This document shows, piece by piece, positions 21,836-30,009 of a stretch of 64,000 nt of DNA. Positions within the stretch are counted from its first letter, which is position 1. Each line of letters opens with the position of its first letter. Below the pieces are notes generated by a model. It saw only the letters and a program-made list of their open reading frames with translations, had not been told where the DNA came from and did no database searches. The position numbers and the translations under genes are program-made. Origin of the DNA: Sphingomonas sp. PL-96 (GTDB taxonomy: Bacteria; Pseudomonadota; Alphaproteobacteria; Sphingomonadales; Sphingomonadaceae); assembly GCF_020707215.1 (NCBI RefSeq), contig NZ_JAJFET010000005.1, forward strand, positions 203,988-267,987, read 5' to 3'.

Positions 21836-23122
21836 GTGCGCGAAGAGTCGCTGCGACCCAATCTGCCGCCCCTGGCGCTGCACGTGCCGGAGCCCCGCTT
21901 CCGCCCCGGCGATCCCGTCGATTTCGCCGATGTGGTCATCCCGCCCGCCGATGCCGCGCGGCGCCCCGACACCAGCGCGCAGCCGGCCGAGTTCCATGAA
22001 CTCGCCTACACGCTGGTGCGCGTGCTGGACGAGAACAACCAGGCAGTCGGCGCCTGGAACCCGCGGCTGGCGCCGGAAGTGCTGCGCCGCATGCTGCGCG
22101 CCATGGCCCGCACCCGCGCGTTCGACGAGCGCATGTTCCGCGCCCAACGCCAGGGCAAGACCAGCTTCTACATGAAATGTACCGGCGAGGAGGCAGTGGC
22201 CGTCGCCGCCACGCTGGCGCTCGACTATGACGACATGTGTTTCCCCAGCTATCGCCAGCAGGGGATCCTCCTCACCCGCGACTATCCGCTGGTCGAGATG
22301 ATGAACCAGATCTACTCGAACCGCGGCGACAAGCTTCACGGCAAGCAGCTGCCGATCATGTATTCGTCGAAGGAGACCGGCTTTTTCTCGATCTCCGGCA
22401 ACCTCACCACCCAGTACCCCCAGGCGGTGGGCTGGGCGATGGCATCGGCGGCCAAGGGCGATACCCGCATCGCCGCGGCATGGTGTGGCGAAGGATCGAC
22501 CGCCGAAGGCGACTTCCACTCCGCCTGCACCTTTGCCGCGGTCTATCGCGCGCCGGTGATCTTCAACGTTGTCAACAACCAGTGGGCGATCAGCAGCTTC
22601 TCGGGCTTCGCCGGGGCGGAGGCGACGACCTTTGCCGCCCGCGCGATCGGCTATGGCATTGCGGGGCTTCGGGTGGACGGCAACGACGCGCTCGCCGTCT
22701 ACGCCGCGACCCAATGGGCGGCCGAGCGTGCCCGCACCAACCAGGGGCCGACGCTGATCGAGCATTTCACCTATCGCGCCGAGGGCCACTCCACCTCCGA
22801 CGATCCGTCGCAATATCGTTCTGCCGAGGAGGCCACTGCCTGGCCGCTCGGCGACCCAATCGCGCGGCTGAAGGCGCATCTGGTCGCGATCGGCGAGTGG
22901 GACGACGAACGCCACGCCGCGATGGACCGCGAAGTGGCGGAGGAAGTCCGCGCCGCGCAGAAGGAGGCGGAGAAGAACGGCGTGCTCGGCCATGGCCTGC
23001 ACCAGCCGCTCGACAGCCTGTTTGACGGCGTGTTCGAAGAGATGCCCTGGCACCTGCGCGAACAACAGGCGCAGATGCTGGCGGAGGAAGCCGCCTCCGG
23101 CCGCCCCTGGGCGCGCAAGTGA
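21836..23122 (+). CDS. bkdA1: Branched-chain 2-oxoacid dehydrogenase E1, alpha subunit
   Basis: 428 residues from a GTG preceded by AAGGAGAG. E1 is the thiamine-diphosphate component that decarboxylates the 2-oxo acids of valine, leucine and isoleucine. The ThDP-binding motif appears as GEGSTAEGDFHSACTFAAVY through FNVVNNQWAISS at about 217-250. SYRQQGILLTRDYPLVEMMN and the phosphorylation-loop region YRAEGHSTSDDPSQYR are typical of BCKDH E1 alpha. The long N-terminal extension (about 60 residues) is usual for bacterial BkdA1. The downstream gene overlaps. Confidence 0.93.
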   Translation: MREESLRPNLPPLALHVPEPRFRPGDPVDFADVVIPPADAARRPDTSAQPAEFHELAYTLVRVLDENNQAVGAWNPRLAPEVLRRMLRAMARTRAFDERMFRAQRQGKTSFYMKCTGEEAVAVAATLALDYDDMCFPSYRQQGILLTRDYPLVEMMNQIYSNRGDKLHGKQLPIMYSSKETGFFSISGNLTTQYPQAVGWAMASAAKGDTRIAAAWCGEGSTAEGDFHSACTFAAVYRAPVIFNVVNNQWAISSFSGFAGAEATTFAARAIGYGIAGLRVDGNDALAVYAATQWAAERARTNQGPTLIEHFTYRAEGHSTSDDPSQYRSAEEATAWPLGDPIARLKAHLVAIGEWDDERHAAMDREVAEEVRAAQKEAEKNGVLGHGLHQPLDSLFDGVFEEMPWHLREQQAQMLAEEAASGRPWARK

Positions 23123-23136
23123 GGGAGGAGAAGGCG

Positions 23137-24180
23137 ATGCCCGACACTGCTGCGGCTCTGGGCGAAACCGCGCCCATGAACATGATCCAGGCGATCAACT
23201 CCGCGCTCGAGGTCGCCATGGCGCGCGATCCGGACGTGATCGTGATGGGCGAGGACGTCGGCTATTTCGGCGGCGTCTTCCGCGCCACTGCCGGGTTGCA
23301 GAAGAAGTTCGGCAAGACGCGCGTGTTCGACACGCCGATCACCGAGACCGGCATCGTCGGCGTGGCGATCGGCATGGGCGCCTATGGCCTGCGTCCCGTG
23401 CCGGAGATCCAGTTCGCCGACTACATCTATCCCGCGCTCGACCAGCTGGTGTCCGAGGCGGCGCGGCTGCGCTATCGCTCCAACGGCGACTTCACCGCGC
23501 CGATCACCGTGCGCTCACCGTTCGGCGGCGGCATCTTCGGCGGCCAGACGCACTCGCAGTCACCCGAGGGCATCTTCACCCATGTCTCGGGCATCAAGAC
23601 GGTGATCCCCTCCACCCCCTATGACGCCAAGGGGTTGCTGATCGCCGCGATCGAGGACAATGATCCCGTCCTCTTCTTTGAGCCCAAGCGCATCTACAAC
23701 GGCCCGTTCGACGGCCATTGGGACCGTCCGGCGAAAAGCTGGGCGCAGCATCCCGCCGCCCTCGTTCCCACCGGCTATTACCGCGTGCCGCTGGGCAAAG
23801 CGGCGGTGGTCCGCCCGGGCGAGGCGCTCACCATCCTCGCCTATGGCACCATGGTCCACGTCTGCCAGGCCGTGGTCGAGGAAGCCGGCATCGACGCCGA
23901 GATCCTGGACCTGCGCACGCTCGTCCCCCTCGATATCGAGGCGATCGAGGCCTCGGTGCAGAAGACCGGCCGCTGCATGATCGTGCACGAGGCGACGCGG
24001 ACGTCGGGCTTCGGCGCCGAGCTCTCGGCCTTGGTGCAGGAACGCTGCTTCTACCATCTCGAGGCGCCGATCGAACGCGTCACCGGCTTCGACACGCCGT
24101 ACCCGCACAGCCTGGAATGGGCCTATTTCCCCGGCCCCGTCCGCATCGGCGAAGCGCTCAAGAAAGTGATGAGGACCTGA
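23137..24180 (+). CDS. bkdA2: Branched-chain 2-oxoacid dehydrogenase E1, beta subunit
   Basis: 347 residues from the ATG at 23137, chosen for the GGGAGGAG just upstream. A GTG at 23119 overlapping the alpha stop is an alternative. Transketolase-like features are present: MGEDVGYFGGVFRATAGLQ, FDTPITETGIVGVAIGMG, the EIQFADYIYPALDQLVSEAA segment, and RSPFGGGIFGGQTHSQSPE. The C-terminal half has MIVHEATRTSGFGAELSALV. It forms the alpha2-beta2 E1 with the previous gene. Its stop overlaps the E2 start (TGATG). Confidence 0.93.
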   Translation: MPDTAAALGETAPMNMIQAINSALEVAMARDPDVIVMGEDVGYFGGVFRATAGLQKKFGKTRVFDTPITETGIVGVAIGMGAYGLRPVPEIQFADYIYPALDQLVSEAARLRYRSNGDFTAPITVRSPFGGGIFGGQTHSQSPEGIFTHVSGIKTVIPSTPYDAKGLLIAAIEDNDPVLFFEPKRIYNGPFDGHWDRPAKSWAQHPAALVPTGYYRVPLGKAAVVRPGEALTILAYGTMVHVCQAVVEEAGIDAEILDLRTLVPLDIEAIEASVQKTGRCMIVHEATRTSGFGAELSALVQERCFYHLEAPIERVTGFDTPYPHSLEWAYFPGPVRIGEALKKVMRT

Positions 24181-25553
24181 TGGCACGCTTCAGCTTCCGC
24201 CTGCCCGACATCGGCGAAGGCATTTCCGAGGCGGAGATCGTCGCCTGGCACGTGGCCGTGGGCGACCGCGTCGAGGAAGACGCGCGCCTCGCCGACATGA
24301 TGACCGACAAGGCGACGGTCGAGATGGAAAGCCCGGTCGCCGGCATCGTCATCGAGCTTGCGGGCGAGCCTGGCGACAACATTCCGATCGGCTCGACGCT
24401 GGTGGTGATCGAGACGGAAGGCGAGACCGAGAGCGACACGGTCGTGGCGGAGAACCCCGGCGTGGAAGTCGCCACCGACGCCACCCCCGCCTGCCTCACC
24501 CCGCCCGAGGCGGACGGCGCCGCGTCCACGCTCCCCGACAGTACCCCGGCGAAGGCCGGGGCCCAGTTGGGAGACGCCCGCGAGGAAAGCGCAGCACCCG
24601 CCACGACGACCACCGATGCTGGCCCCCGGCCTACGCCGGGGTACGAAGAAGCAGAAGCACCCGCTGCTGCTTCCAAGCACCCCATCCTCGCCTCCCCCGC
24701 CGTCCGCGCCCGCGCCCGCGACCTCGGCATCGACCTGTCGCAGGTCCGTGCCGACGGCGATCGCATCCGCCACGCCGACCTCGACGCGCACCTGCGCTAC
24801 GGCCAGGCGCAGGGCTATCACGCCCCGCGAACCAGCCGCGCGCGCGCCGACGAGACGATGAAGGTCATCGGCATGCGCCGACGCATCGCCGACAACATGG
24901 CCGCATCCAAGCGCCACATCCCGCACTTCAGCTATGTCGAGGAAGTGGAGGTGACCGCGCTGGAAGCGATGCGCGCCGACCTGAACACCCACCGCGGCGA
25001 CCGGCCCAAGCTCACCCTGCTGCCGCTGTTCATCGCCGCGCTGTGCCGGACGCTCCCCGACTTCCCGATGCTCAACGCCCGCTATGACGACGAGGCCGGC
25101 GTGGTGACCCGCCACGGCAACGTGCACCTGGGCATGGCGACCCAGACCGACGCCGGGCTGATGGTTCCTGTCATCCGCGACGCACAGGACAGGAACGTCT
25201 GGCAGCTCGCGGCCGAGATCGCGCGGCTCGCCGAAGCCGCCCGGACCGGCAAGGCGCGCACCGACGAACTGTCGGGCAGCACCATCACCGTCACGTCGCT
25301 CGGCCCCCTGGGCGGCGTCGCCACCACCCCGGTCATCAACCGACCGGAAGTCGCCATCCTCGGCCCCAACCGCATCGTCGAGCGCCCGGTGTTCGTCGAC
25401 GACGGCCGCAGCGGCGATGCGATCCGGCGCGCGAAGCTGATGAACGTCTCGATCTCGTGCGACCATCGCGTGGTCGACGGCTGGGACGCCGCGAGCTTCG
25501 TGCAAGCGTTGAAAAAGCTGCTGGAAACGCCGGTCCTGCTGTTCGCCGACTGA
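24180..25553 (+). CDS. bkdB: Branched-chain 2-oxoacid dehydrogenase E2 (dihydrolipoamide acyltransferase), repeat inserted in linker
   Basis: 457 residues. The lipoyl domain (about 1-80) carries the lipoylated Lys44 in MTDKATVEM. A long linker follows, then the peripheral subunit-binding domain (LASPAVRARARDLGIDLSQV), then the catalytic domain ending in the DHRVVDGWDAASF active-site motif. The linker contains an intergenic-type palindromic repeat read in frame (24541-24644, about residues 121-155), giving STPAKAGAQLG and GPRPTPGYE. The enzyme transfers the acyl group to CoA. No lpd (E3) gene follows, so E3 must be encoded elsewhere. A CFA synthase gene comes next. Confidence 0.93.
   Translation: MARFSFRLPDIGEGISEAEIVAWHVAVGDRVEEDARLADMMTDKATVEMESPVAGIVIELAGEPGDNIPIGSTLVVIETEGETESDTVVAENPGVEVATDATPACLTPPEADGAASTLPDSTPAKAGAQLGDAREESAAPATTTTDAGPRPTPGYEEAEAPAAASKHPILASPAVRARARDLGIDLSQVRADGDRIRHADLDAHLRYGQAQGYHAPRTSRARADETMKVIGMRRRIADNMAASKRHIPHFSYVEEVEVTALEAMRADLNTHRGDRPKLTLLPLFIAALCRTLPDFPMLNARYDDEAGVVTRHGNVHLGMATQTDAGLMVPVIRDAQDRNVWQLAAEIARLAEAARTGKARTDELSGSTITVTSLGPLGGVATTPVINRPEVAILGPNRIVERPVFVDDGRSGDAIRRAKLMNVSISCDHRVVDGWDAASFVQALKKLLETPVLLFAD
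24541..24644. repeat. Palindromic GTACCCC repeat inside the E2 coding sequence
   Basis: The outer arms GTACCCCGGCGAAGGCCGGGG and GGCCCCCGGCCTACGCCGGG+GTAC match those of the intergenic copy at 46024-46112, including the following CCCAGTTGGGA. It lies wholly within the bkdB interdomain linker and is translated. The frame is preserved. Confidence 0.88.
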
Positions 25554-25604
25554 GACGGTGCATTTCCGACCAGGCGGTAGCTTTGCAGGGTCGGAGCCGT
25601 TAGC

Positions 25605-26852
25605 GTGTCGGTCATGGCGCTGATCGACATTTTTTTCGCACGGGCCGTGACCAAGGGCCAGCTTACCGTACACCACGCCAACGGCAGCACCGGCCGCTTC
25701 GGCACGCCGGACCCGGGCTTCCCCGACGTCACGATCCGCTTCACCGACCGCAAGGTGCTGGCCTCGATCGTGCGCGATCCCAGCCTGGGTGCGGCCGAGG
25801 CCTATATGGACGGCCGTCTCGTCGTGGAGCAGGGCGACATCCGCGACCTGCTGGTGCTGTTCAAGAAGAACAACCTGTGGGAGGTCGGCGAAAGCACCCT
25901 CAAGGCGCGCGGCATGCGCAAGGTCGCCAACGCCGTCTTCCACCGGCTCGACCGCTACAACCAGGCACGCCAGTCGAAGCGCAACGTCGCCCACCATTAT
26001 GATCTGTCGGACCGGCTCTACGATCTCTTCCTCGACGTCGACCGCCAGTACAGCTGCGCCTATTTCACCGACCCCGCCAACAGCCTGGAACAGGCGCAGA
26101 CCGACAAAAAGGCGCACATCGCCGCCAAGCTCGCGATCCGGCCGGGCATGCGCGTGCTCGACATCGGCTGCGGCTGGGGTGGCATGGCGCTTTACCTTCA
26201 TCGCAAGACCGGGGCCGAGGTGCTGGGCGTCACCCTGTCCGAGGAACAGCTCAAGGTCGCGCGCCGCCGGGCGGAGGAAGCCGGGGTCGCCGACAAGGTC
26301 CGCTTCGAGCTGATCGACTATCGCGCGGTCGAGGGCCAGTTCGACCGCATCGTCTCCGTCGGCATGTTCGAGCATGTCGGGCCGCCGCAGTATCGCACCT
26401 TTTTCGCCAAATGCCGGCAGCTGCTGAAGCCGGATGGCGTGATGCTGCTCCACACCATCGGCCGCGCCGGTGGCCCGGGCGTCACCGATCATTTCACCGC
26501 CAAGTACATCTTCCCCGGCGGCTACAACCCGGCGCTGTCGGAGATCGTGCGCGCGCACGAGGGGAACAAGATGTTCCTGACCGACGTCGAGGTGCTGCGG
26601 CGCCATTATGGCTTCACCCTCGCCCATTGGTACGACCGCACGGTGGCGGCCAAAGACGCGATCGTCGCGCTCTATGACGAGCGCTTCTTCCGCATGTGGA
26701 CCTTCTACCTCGCAGGAGCGCAGGTGAGCTTCGACTATGGCGGCATGGTCAACTACCAGCTCCAGTTCGCCCGCTCGCGCGACGTGCTGCCCCTGACCCG
26801 CGACTATATGCTGGAAGAGGAACGGCGGCTGCACGAGGTGGCAGGCGCCTAG
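25605..26852 (+). CDS. cfa: Cyclopropane-fatty-acyl-phospholipid synthase family methyltransferase
   Basis: 415 residues from GTG 25605 (ATG 25614 is also possible). The SAM-binding motif is VLDIGCGWGGMALYLH at about 180-195. The CFA-synthase pattern continues with LGVTLSEEQLKVARRRAEEA, FDRIVSVGMFEHVGPPQYRT, LHTIGRAG and the tyrosine-rich YFTDPANSLEQAQTDK. The family methylates double bonds of membrane phospholipid acyl chains from SAM. It follows the bkd operon by about 50 bp in the same direction. That makes cotranscription possible and would link branched-chain acyl-CoA supply to lipid modification, but this is inference. Confidence 0.85.
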   Translation: MSVMALIDIFFARAVTKGQLTVHHANGSTGRFGTPDPGFPDVTIRFTDRKVLASIVRDPSLGAAEAYMDGRLVVEQGDIRDLLVLFKKNNLWEVGESTLKARGMRKVANAVFHRLDRYNQARQSKRNVAHHYDLSDRLYDLFLDVDRQYSCAYFTDPANSLEQAQTDKKAHIAAKLAIRPGMRVLDIGCGWGGMALYLHRKTGAEVLGVTLSEEQLKVARRRAEEAGVADKVRFELIDYRAVEGQFDRIVSVGMFEHVGPPQYRTFFAKCRQLLKPDGVMLLHTIGRAGGPGVTDHFTAKYIFPGGYNPALSEIVRAHEGNKMFLTDVEVLRRHYGFTLAHWYDRTVAAKDAIVALYDERFFRMWTFYLAGAQVSFDYGGMVNYQLQFARSRDVLPLTRDYMLEEERRLHEVAGA

Positions 26853-26873
26853 AACACGGCGACTCTCGCCTCC

Positions 26874-26982
26874 CGTTCGTGCTGAGTGGGGGCTGAGCGT
26901 GTCGAAGCCCCGTATCGAAGCACGGGTGGCGGCCCTTCGATACGCCATTTCGACTTCGCTCAATGGCTACTCAGGACAAACG
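26874..26982. repeat. Composite palindromic repeat, unit A
   Basis: About 109 bp. The first arm (CGTTCGTGCTGAGTGGGGGC then TGAGCGTGTCGAAGCCCCG and TATCGAAGCACGG) and the reverse complement of the second arm (CGTTTGTCCTGAGTAGCC then GAGCGAAGTCGAAATGGCG and TATCGAAGGG) are clearly related. This is a large imperfect inverted repeat. No gene is visible in this 355-bp gap. Confidence 0.8.
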
Positions 26983-27022
26983 GCGAGGGCGAATTCCCCA
27001 AAGCCTGCTGCTCCATTCAACC

Positions 27023-27131
27023 CGTTTGTCTCGAGTAGGGATAGAGCTTGTCGAGAGCCCGTATCGAGGGAGCCACCACGACCGACCTCTCGATACGCCG
27101 TCTCGACAGGCTCGACGGCTACTCGAGGGCG
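27023..27131. repeat. Composite palindromic repeat, unit B
   Basis: About 109 bp, the same length as unit A and related to it (GTCTCGAGTAGGGATAGAGC, TTGTCGAGAGCCCGTATCGA in one arm; ACGGCTACTCGAGGGCG and CTCGATACGCCGTCTCGACA in the other). It lies 40 bp after unit A and ends about 75 bp before the MATE gene. Confidence 0.8.
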
Positions 27132-27207
27132 AGCGGGGGGGCATTGGCATAGCAAGGTGCCAATGCACGGCTTGCACCGAACCACCCCACCGTAGCACGG
27201 CATTCCC

Positions 27208-28551
27208 ATGACCGTGCCAGCCCCGCTCACCCGCGCGTCGATCTTCCAACAAGCCTGGCCGATCATGCTGGGCCAGACCACGGTGCCGCTGGTCGGCATG
27301 GTCGACACGGTGGTGATCGGCCGCACGGGCGATGCCGCCGCGCTCGCCGGGATGGCGCTCGGCACGACGATCATCAACTTCCTGTTCTGGAGCTTCGGCT
27401 TCCTGCGCATGGGGATGACCGGCATGACCGCGCAGGCGCAAGGGTCCGGCGACACCGCGGAAGTGCGCGCGCTGCTAGTGCGGGGGCTGATGCTCGGGGT
27501 GGCGATCGGCGCGGCGCTGTTCGCGCTCCAGCTGCTGCTGGTGCCGCTCGCCTTCCACCTGCTCGCGGGCGATGCGGCGCTCGATGCCGCCGCCCGGGGC
27601 TATGTCACCGGCCGCTTCTTCGGCGCGCCGGCCAGCCTCGGCGTCTTCGCGCTCACCGGCTGGCTGCTCGGCCTCGGCCGCACGCGCGCGGCGCTGCTGC
27701 TCCAGGTCGCGATGAACCTGGTGAACGCCGCGCTCTGCATCGTCCTCGTCTCCGGGCTCGGCCTCAGCGCCCGGGGCGCGGGTCTCGGCACCGCCTGCGC
27801 CGAATGGAGCGCGCTGCTGCTTGGGCTCGCCATTGCGGGCCGCATCCTCGGGCCCGGGGCGCTTCGCGGCGTCGGCACCGGGTTGTTGGACCGGGCGAAG
27901 CTCCGCCGGCTGTTCGCGGTGAACGCCGACATCATGGTCCGCACGGTCGCGCTGCTGGTCCTGTTCGGGTGGTTCGCCAATGCTGGCGCACGACTGGGCG
28001 CGGTGCCGCTCGCCGCCAACCAGGTGCTGATGCAGTTCGTCTCCGTCTCCGCCTTTGTGCTCGACGGCTTCGCCTTTACCGCTGAGTCGCGGATCGGCGG
28101 GGCGATCGGTCGCGGCGCCCGCACCGAGCTGCTGCGCGCGACGCGTCTTACCGGCGAATTCACGCTGGCCGCCGGCGCCGCCTTCGCGCTCCTGATCTAC
28201 CTTGCGGGCGCGCCGCTGGTCGCGGCCATCACCGACAACCCGGACGTGCGCGCCCACGCCGTCGCGCTGCTCCCCTTCGCTGCGCTGGTGCCGCTGGTCG
28301 GCGCTCCCGCCTGGTTGCTCGACGGCGTGTTCATCGGTGCCACCCGCGGGCGGAGTCTGCGCAACGCCGCGCTTGCCGCCACGCTCCTCTACCTGGCCAC
28401 CGACCTGGCTCTGCGCCCCTTCGGCGCCCCCGGCCTGTGGCTCGCGCTGCTTGCCAGCTACCTTTATCGCGCCGCAGGGCTCGGCCTTGGGCTTCCGAAG
28501 CTGGTGCGATCGGTCGGCGTGCCGCTTGCGGAAGCGCCGCGCGAGGCATAG
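27208..28551 (+). CDS. MATE-family efflux transporter (DinF-like)
   Basis: 447 residues with about 12 membrane segments. The N-terminus ([20 protein letters not shown] then [10 protein letters not shown]) and the repeated second half ([40 protein letters not shown]) fit the MATE fold, in which two six-helix bundles are related. The sequence is closest in style to the DinF/DNA-damage-inducible branch. It is probably a Na+- or H+-coupled exporter. The drug or metabolite is unknown. Confidence 0.88.
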   Translation: MTVPAPLTRASIFQQAWPIMLGQTTVPLVGMVDTVVIGRTGDAAALAGMALGTTIINFLFWSFGFLRMGMTGMTAQAQGSGDTAEVRALLVRGLMLGVAIGAALFALQLLLVPLAFHLLAGDAALDAAARGYVTGRFFGAPASLGVFALTGWLLGLGRTRAALLLQVAMNLVNAALCIVLVSGLGLSARGAGLGTACAEWSALLLGLAIAGRILGPGALRGVGTGLLDRAKLRRLFAVNADIMVRTVALLVLFGWFANAGARLGAVPLAANQVLMQFVSVSAFVLDGFAFTAESRIGGAIGRGARTELLRATRLTGEFTLAAGAAFALLIYLAGAPLVAAITDNPDVRAHAVALLPFAALVPLVGAPAWLLDGVFIGATRGRSLRNAALAATLLYLATDLALRPFGAPGLWLALLASYLYRAAGLGLGLPKLVRSVGVPLAEAPREA

Positions 28552-28642
28552 AGCGCGCGCGCAACCTGCCCGCCTACGCCGCGCTGGGCCGCCGACCGCA
28601 ACCTCGGCGGCAACCGGCCCGGGCAATTCGGAGAATGAGCTG

Positions 28643-29860
28643 ATGGCCGACAAGATCAATCGCGTGGTGCTCGCCTATTCGGGCGGCCTCGACACGAGCG
28701 TGATCCTGAAATGGCTGCAGACCGAATATCAGTGCGAGGTGGTGACCTTCACCGCCGACCTCGGCCAGGGCGAGGAGCTCGAGCCCGCCCGCAAGAAGGC
28801 CGAGCTGATGGGCGTGAAGCCCGAGCACATCTTCATCGACGACCTGCGCGAAGAGTTCGTGCGCGACTATGTCTTCCCGATGATGCGCGCCAATGCGCTC
28901 TATGAGGGGCTGTACCTGCTCGGCACGTCGATCGCGCGTCCGCTGATCGCCAAGCGCCAGATCGAGATCGCCAAGATGGTCGGCGCCGACGCCGTCAGCC
29001 ATGGCGCGACCGGCAAGGGCAACGACCAGGTCCGCTTTGAGCTCGGCTATTACGCGCTCCAGCCCGACATCAAGGTCATCGCACCCTGGCGCGAATGGGA
29101 CCTCACCAGCCGCACCGCGCTGATCGACTTCGCCGAGAAGAACCAGATCCCGGTCCCCAAGGACAAGCGCGGCGAAAGCCCCTTCTCCACCGACGCCAAC
29201 CTCCTCCACACCTCGTCCGAGGGCAAGGTGCTTGAGGATCCGTGGGAAGAAGTGCCGGAGTACGTCTTCTCGCGCACCGTCAGCCCTGAGGATGCGCCCG
29301 ACCAGCCCGAGATCATCACCGTCGATTTCGAGCGCGGCGATGCGGTTGCGATCAACGGCGAGGGCATGAGCCCGGCGACCCTGCTCGCCAGGTTGAACGA
29401 CCTTGGCCGCACCCATGGCATCGGCCGCCTCGACCTGGTCGAGAATCGCTTCGTCGGCATGAAGAGCCGCGGCATGTACGAGACCCCGGGCGGCACCATC
29501 CTGGGCGTGGCACACCGCGCGATCGAGCAGGTCACGCTCGACCGCGGCGCCGCCCACCTCAAGGACGAGCTGATGCCGCGCTATGCGGAGCTGATCTACA
29601 ACGGCTTCTGGTTCGCACCCGAGCGCGAGATGCTGCAGGCCGCAATCGACCACAGCCAGGAAAAGGTCACCGGCACCGTCCGGCTGAAGCTCTACAAGGG
29701 CGCGGCACACGTGATCGGCCGCAAGTCGCCCTTCTCGCTCTATTCGGAAAAGGTCGTGACGTTCGAGGACGACCAGGGCGCCTATGACCAGCGCGACGCC
29801 GCCGGCTTCATCAAGCTGAACGCGCTGCGCCTGCGCCTGCTCGGCCGCCGCGACCGCTAA
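28643..29860 (+). CDS. argG: Argininosuccinate synthase
   Basis: 405 residues. The ATP-pyrophosphatase PP-loop is AYSGGLDTS at about 10-18. Other family landmarks are [36 protein letters not shown] and the citrulline/aspartate-binding [19 protein letters not shown], then YETPGGTIL. It ligates citrulline and aspartate in arginine synthesis. Its start is 92 bp after the MATE gene. A G+C-rich hairpin follows the stop. Confidence 0.98.
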   Translation: MADKINRVVLAYSGGLDTSVILKWLQTEYQCEVVTFTADLGQGEELEPARKKAELMGVKPEHIFIDDLREEFVRDYVFPMMRANALYEGLYLLGTSIARPLIAKRQIEIAKMVGADAVSHGATGKGNDQVRFELGYYALQPDIKVIAPWREWDLTSRTALIDFAEKNQIPVPKDKRGESPFSTDANLLHTSSEGKVLEDPWEEVPEYVFSRTVSPEDAPDQPEIITVDFERGDAVAINGEGMSPATLLARLNDLGRTHGIGRLDLVENRFVGMKSRGMYETPGGTILGVAHRAIEQVTLDRGAAHLKDELMPRYAELIYNGFWFAPEREMLQAAIDHSQEKVTGTVRLKLYKGAAHVIGRKSPFSLYSEKVVTFEDDQGAYDQRDAAGFIKLNALRLRLLGRRDR

Positions 29861-29866
29861 TCGGCA

Positions 29867-29893
29867 CGGGGCCGGCGCCTGTGCCCGGCCCCG
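29867..29893 (+). terminator. Hairpin after argG
   Basis: CGGGGCCGG and CCGGCCCCG form a perfect 9-bp stem with a 9-nt loop, 6 bp after the argG stop. There is no T-run. The presence of this hairpin argues against any start for the next gene before about 29.9 kb. Confidence 0.5.
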
Positions 29894-30009
29894 CCCTTCA
29901 CCCGACGGCATCCATGTCCCAGCTCCATTCCTCCTCGCCGCCCGCCTCCGGCCGGCGCCCCGACGCGCATTCGCTTGCCGACCGCCAGATGCCGGCTACA
30001 AGCAGGGAC

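Noticed and set aside
24123..26963. Long minus-strand open frame opposite bkdB and cfa
   Set aside because: It lies antisense to two well-supported genes and has no recognisable domain.
26853..27207. CRISPR-like array
   Set aside because: Only two related units occur. They are internally palindromic and lack uniform spacers or cas genes.
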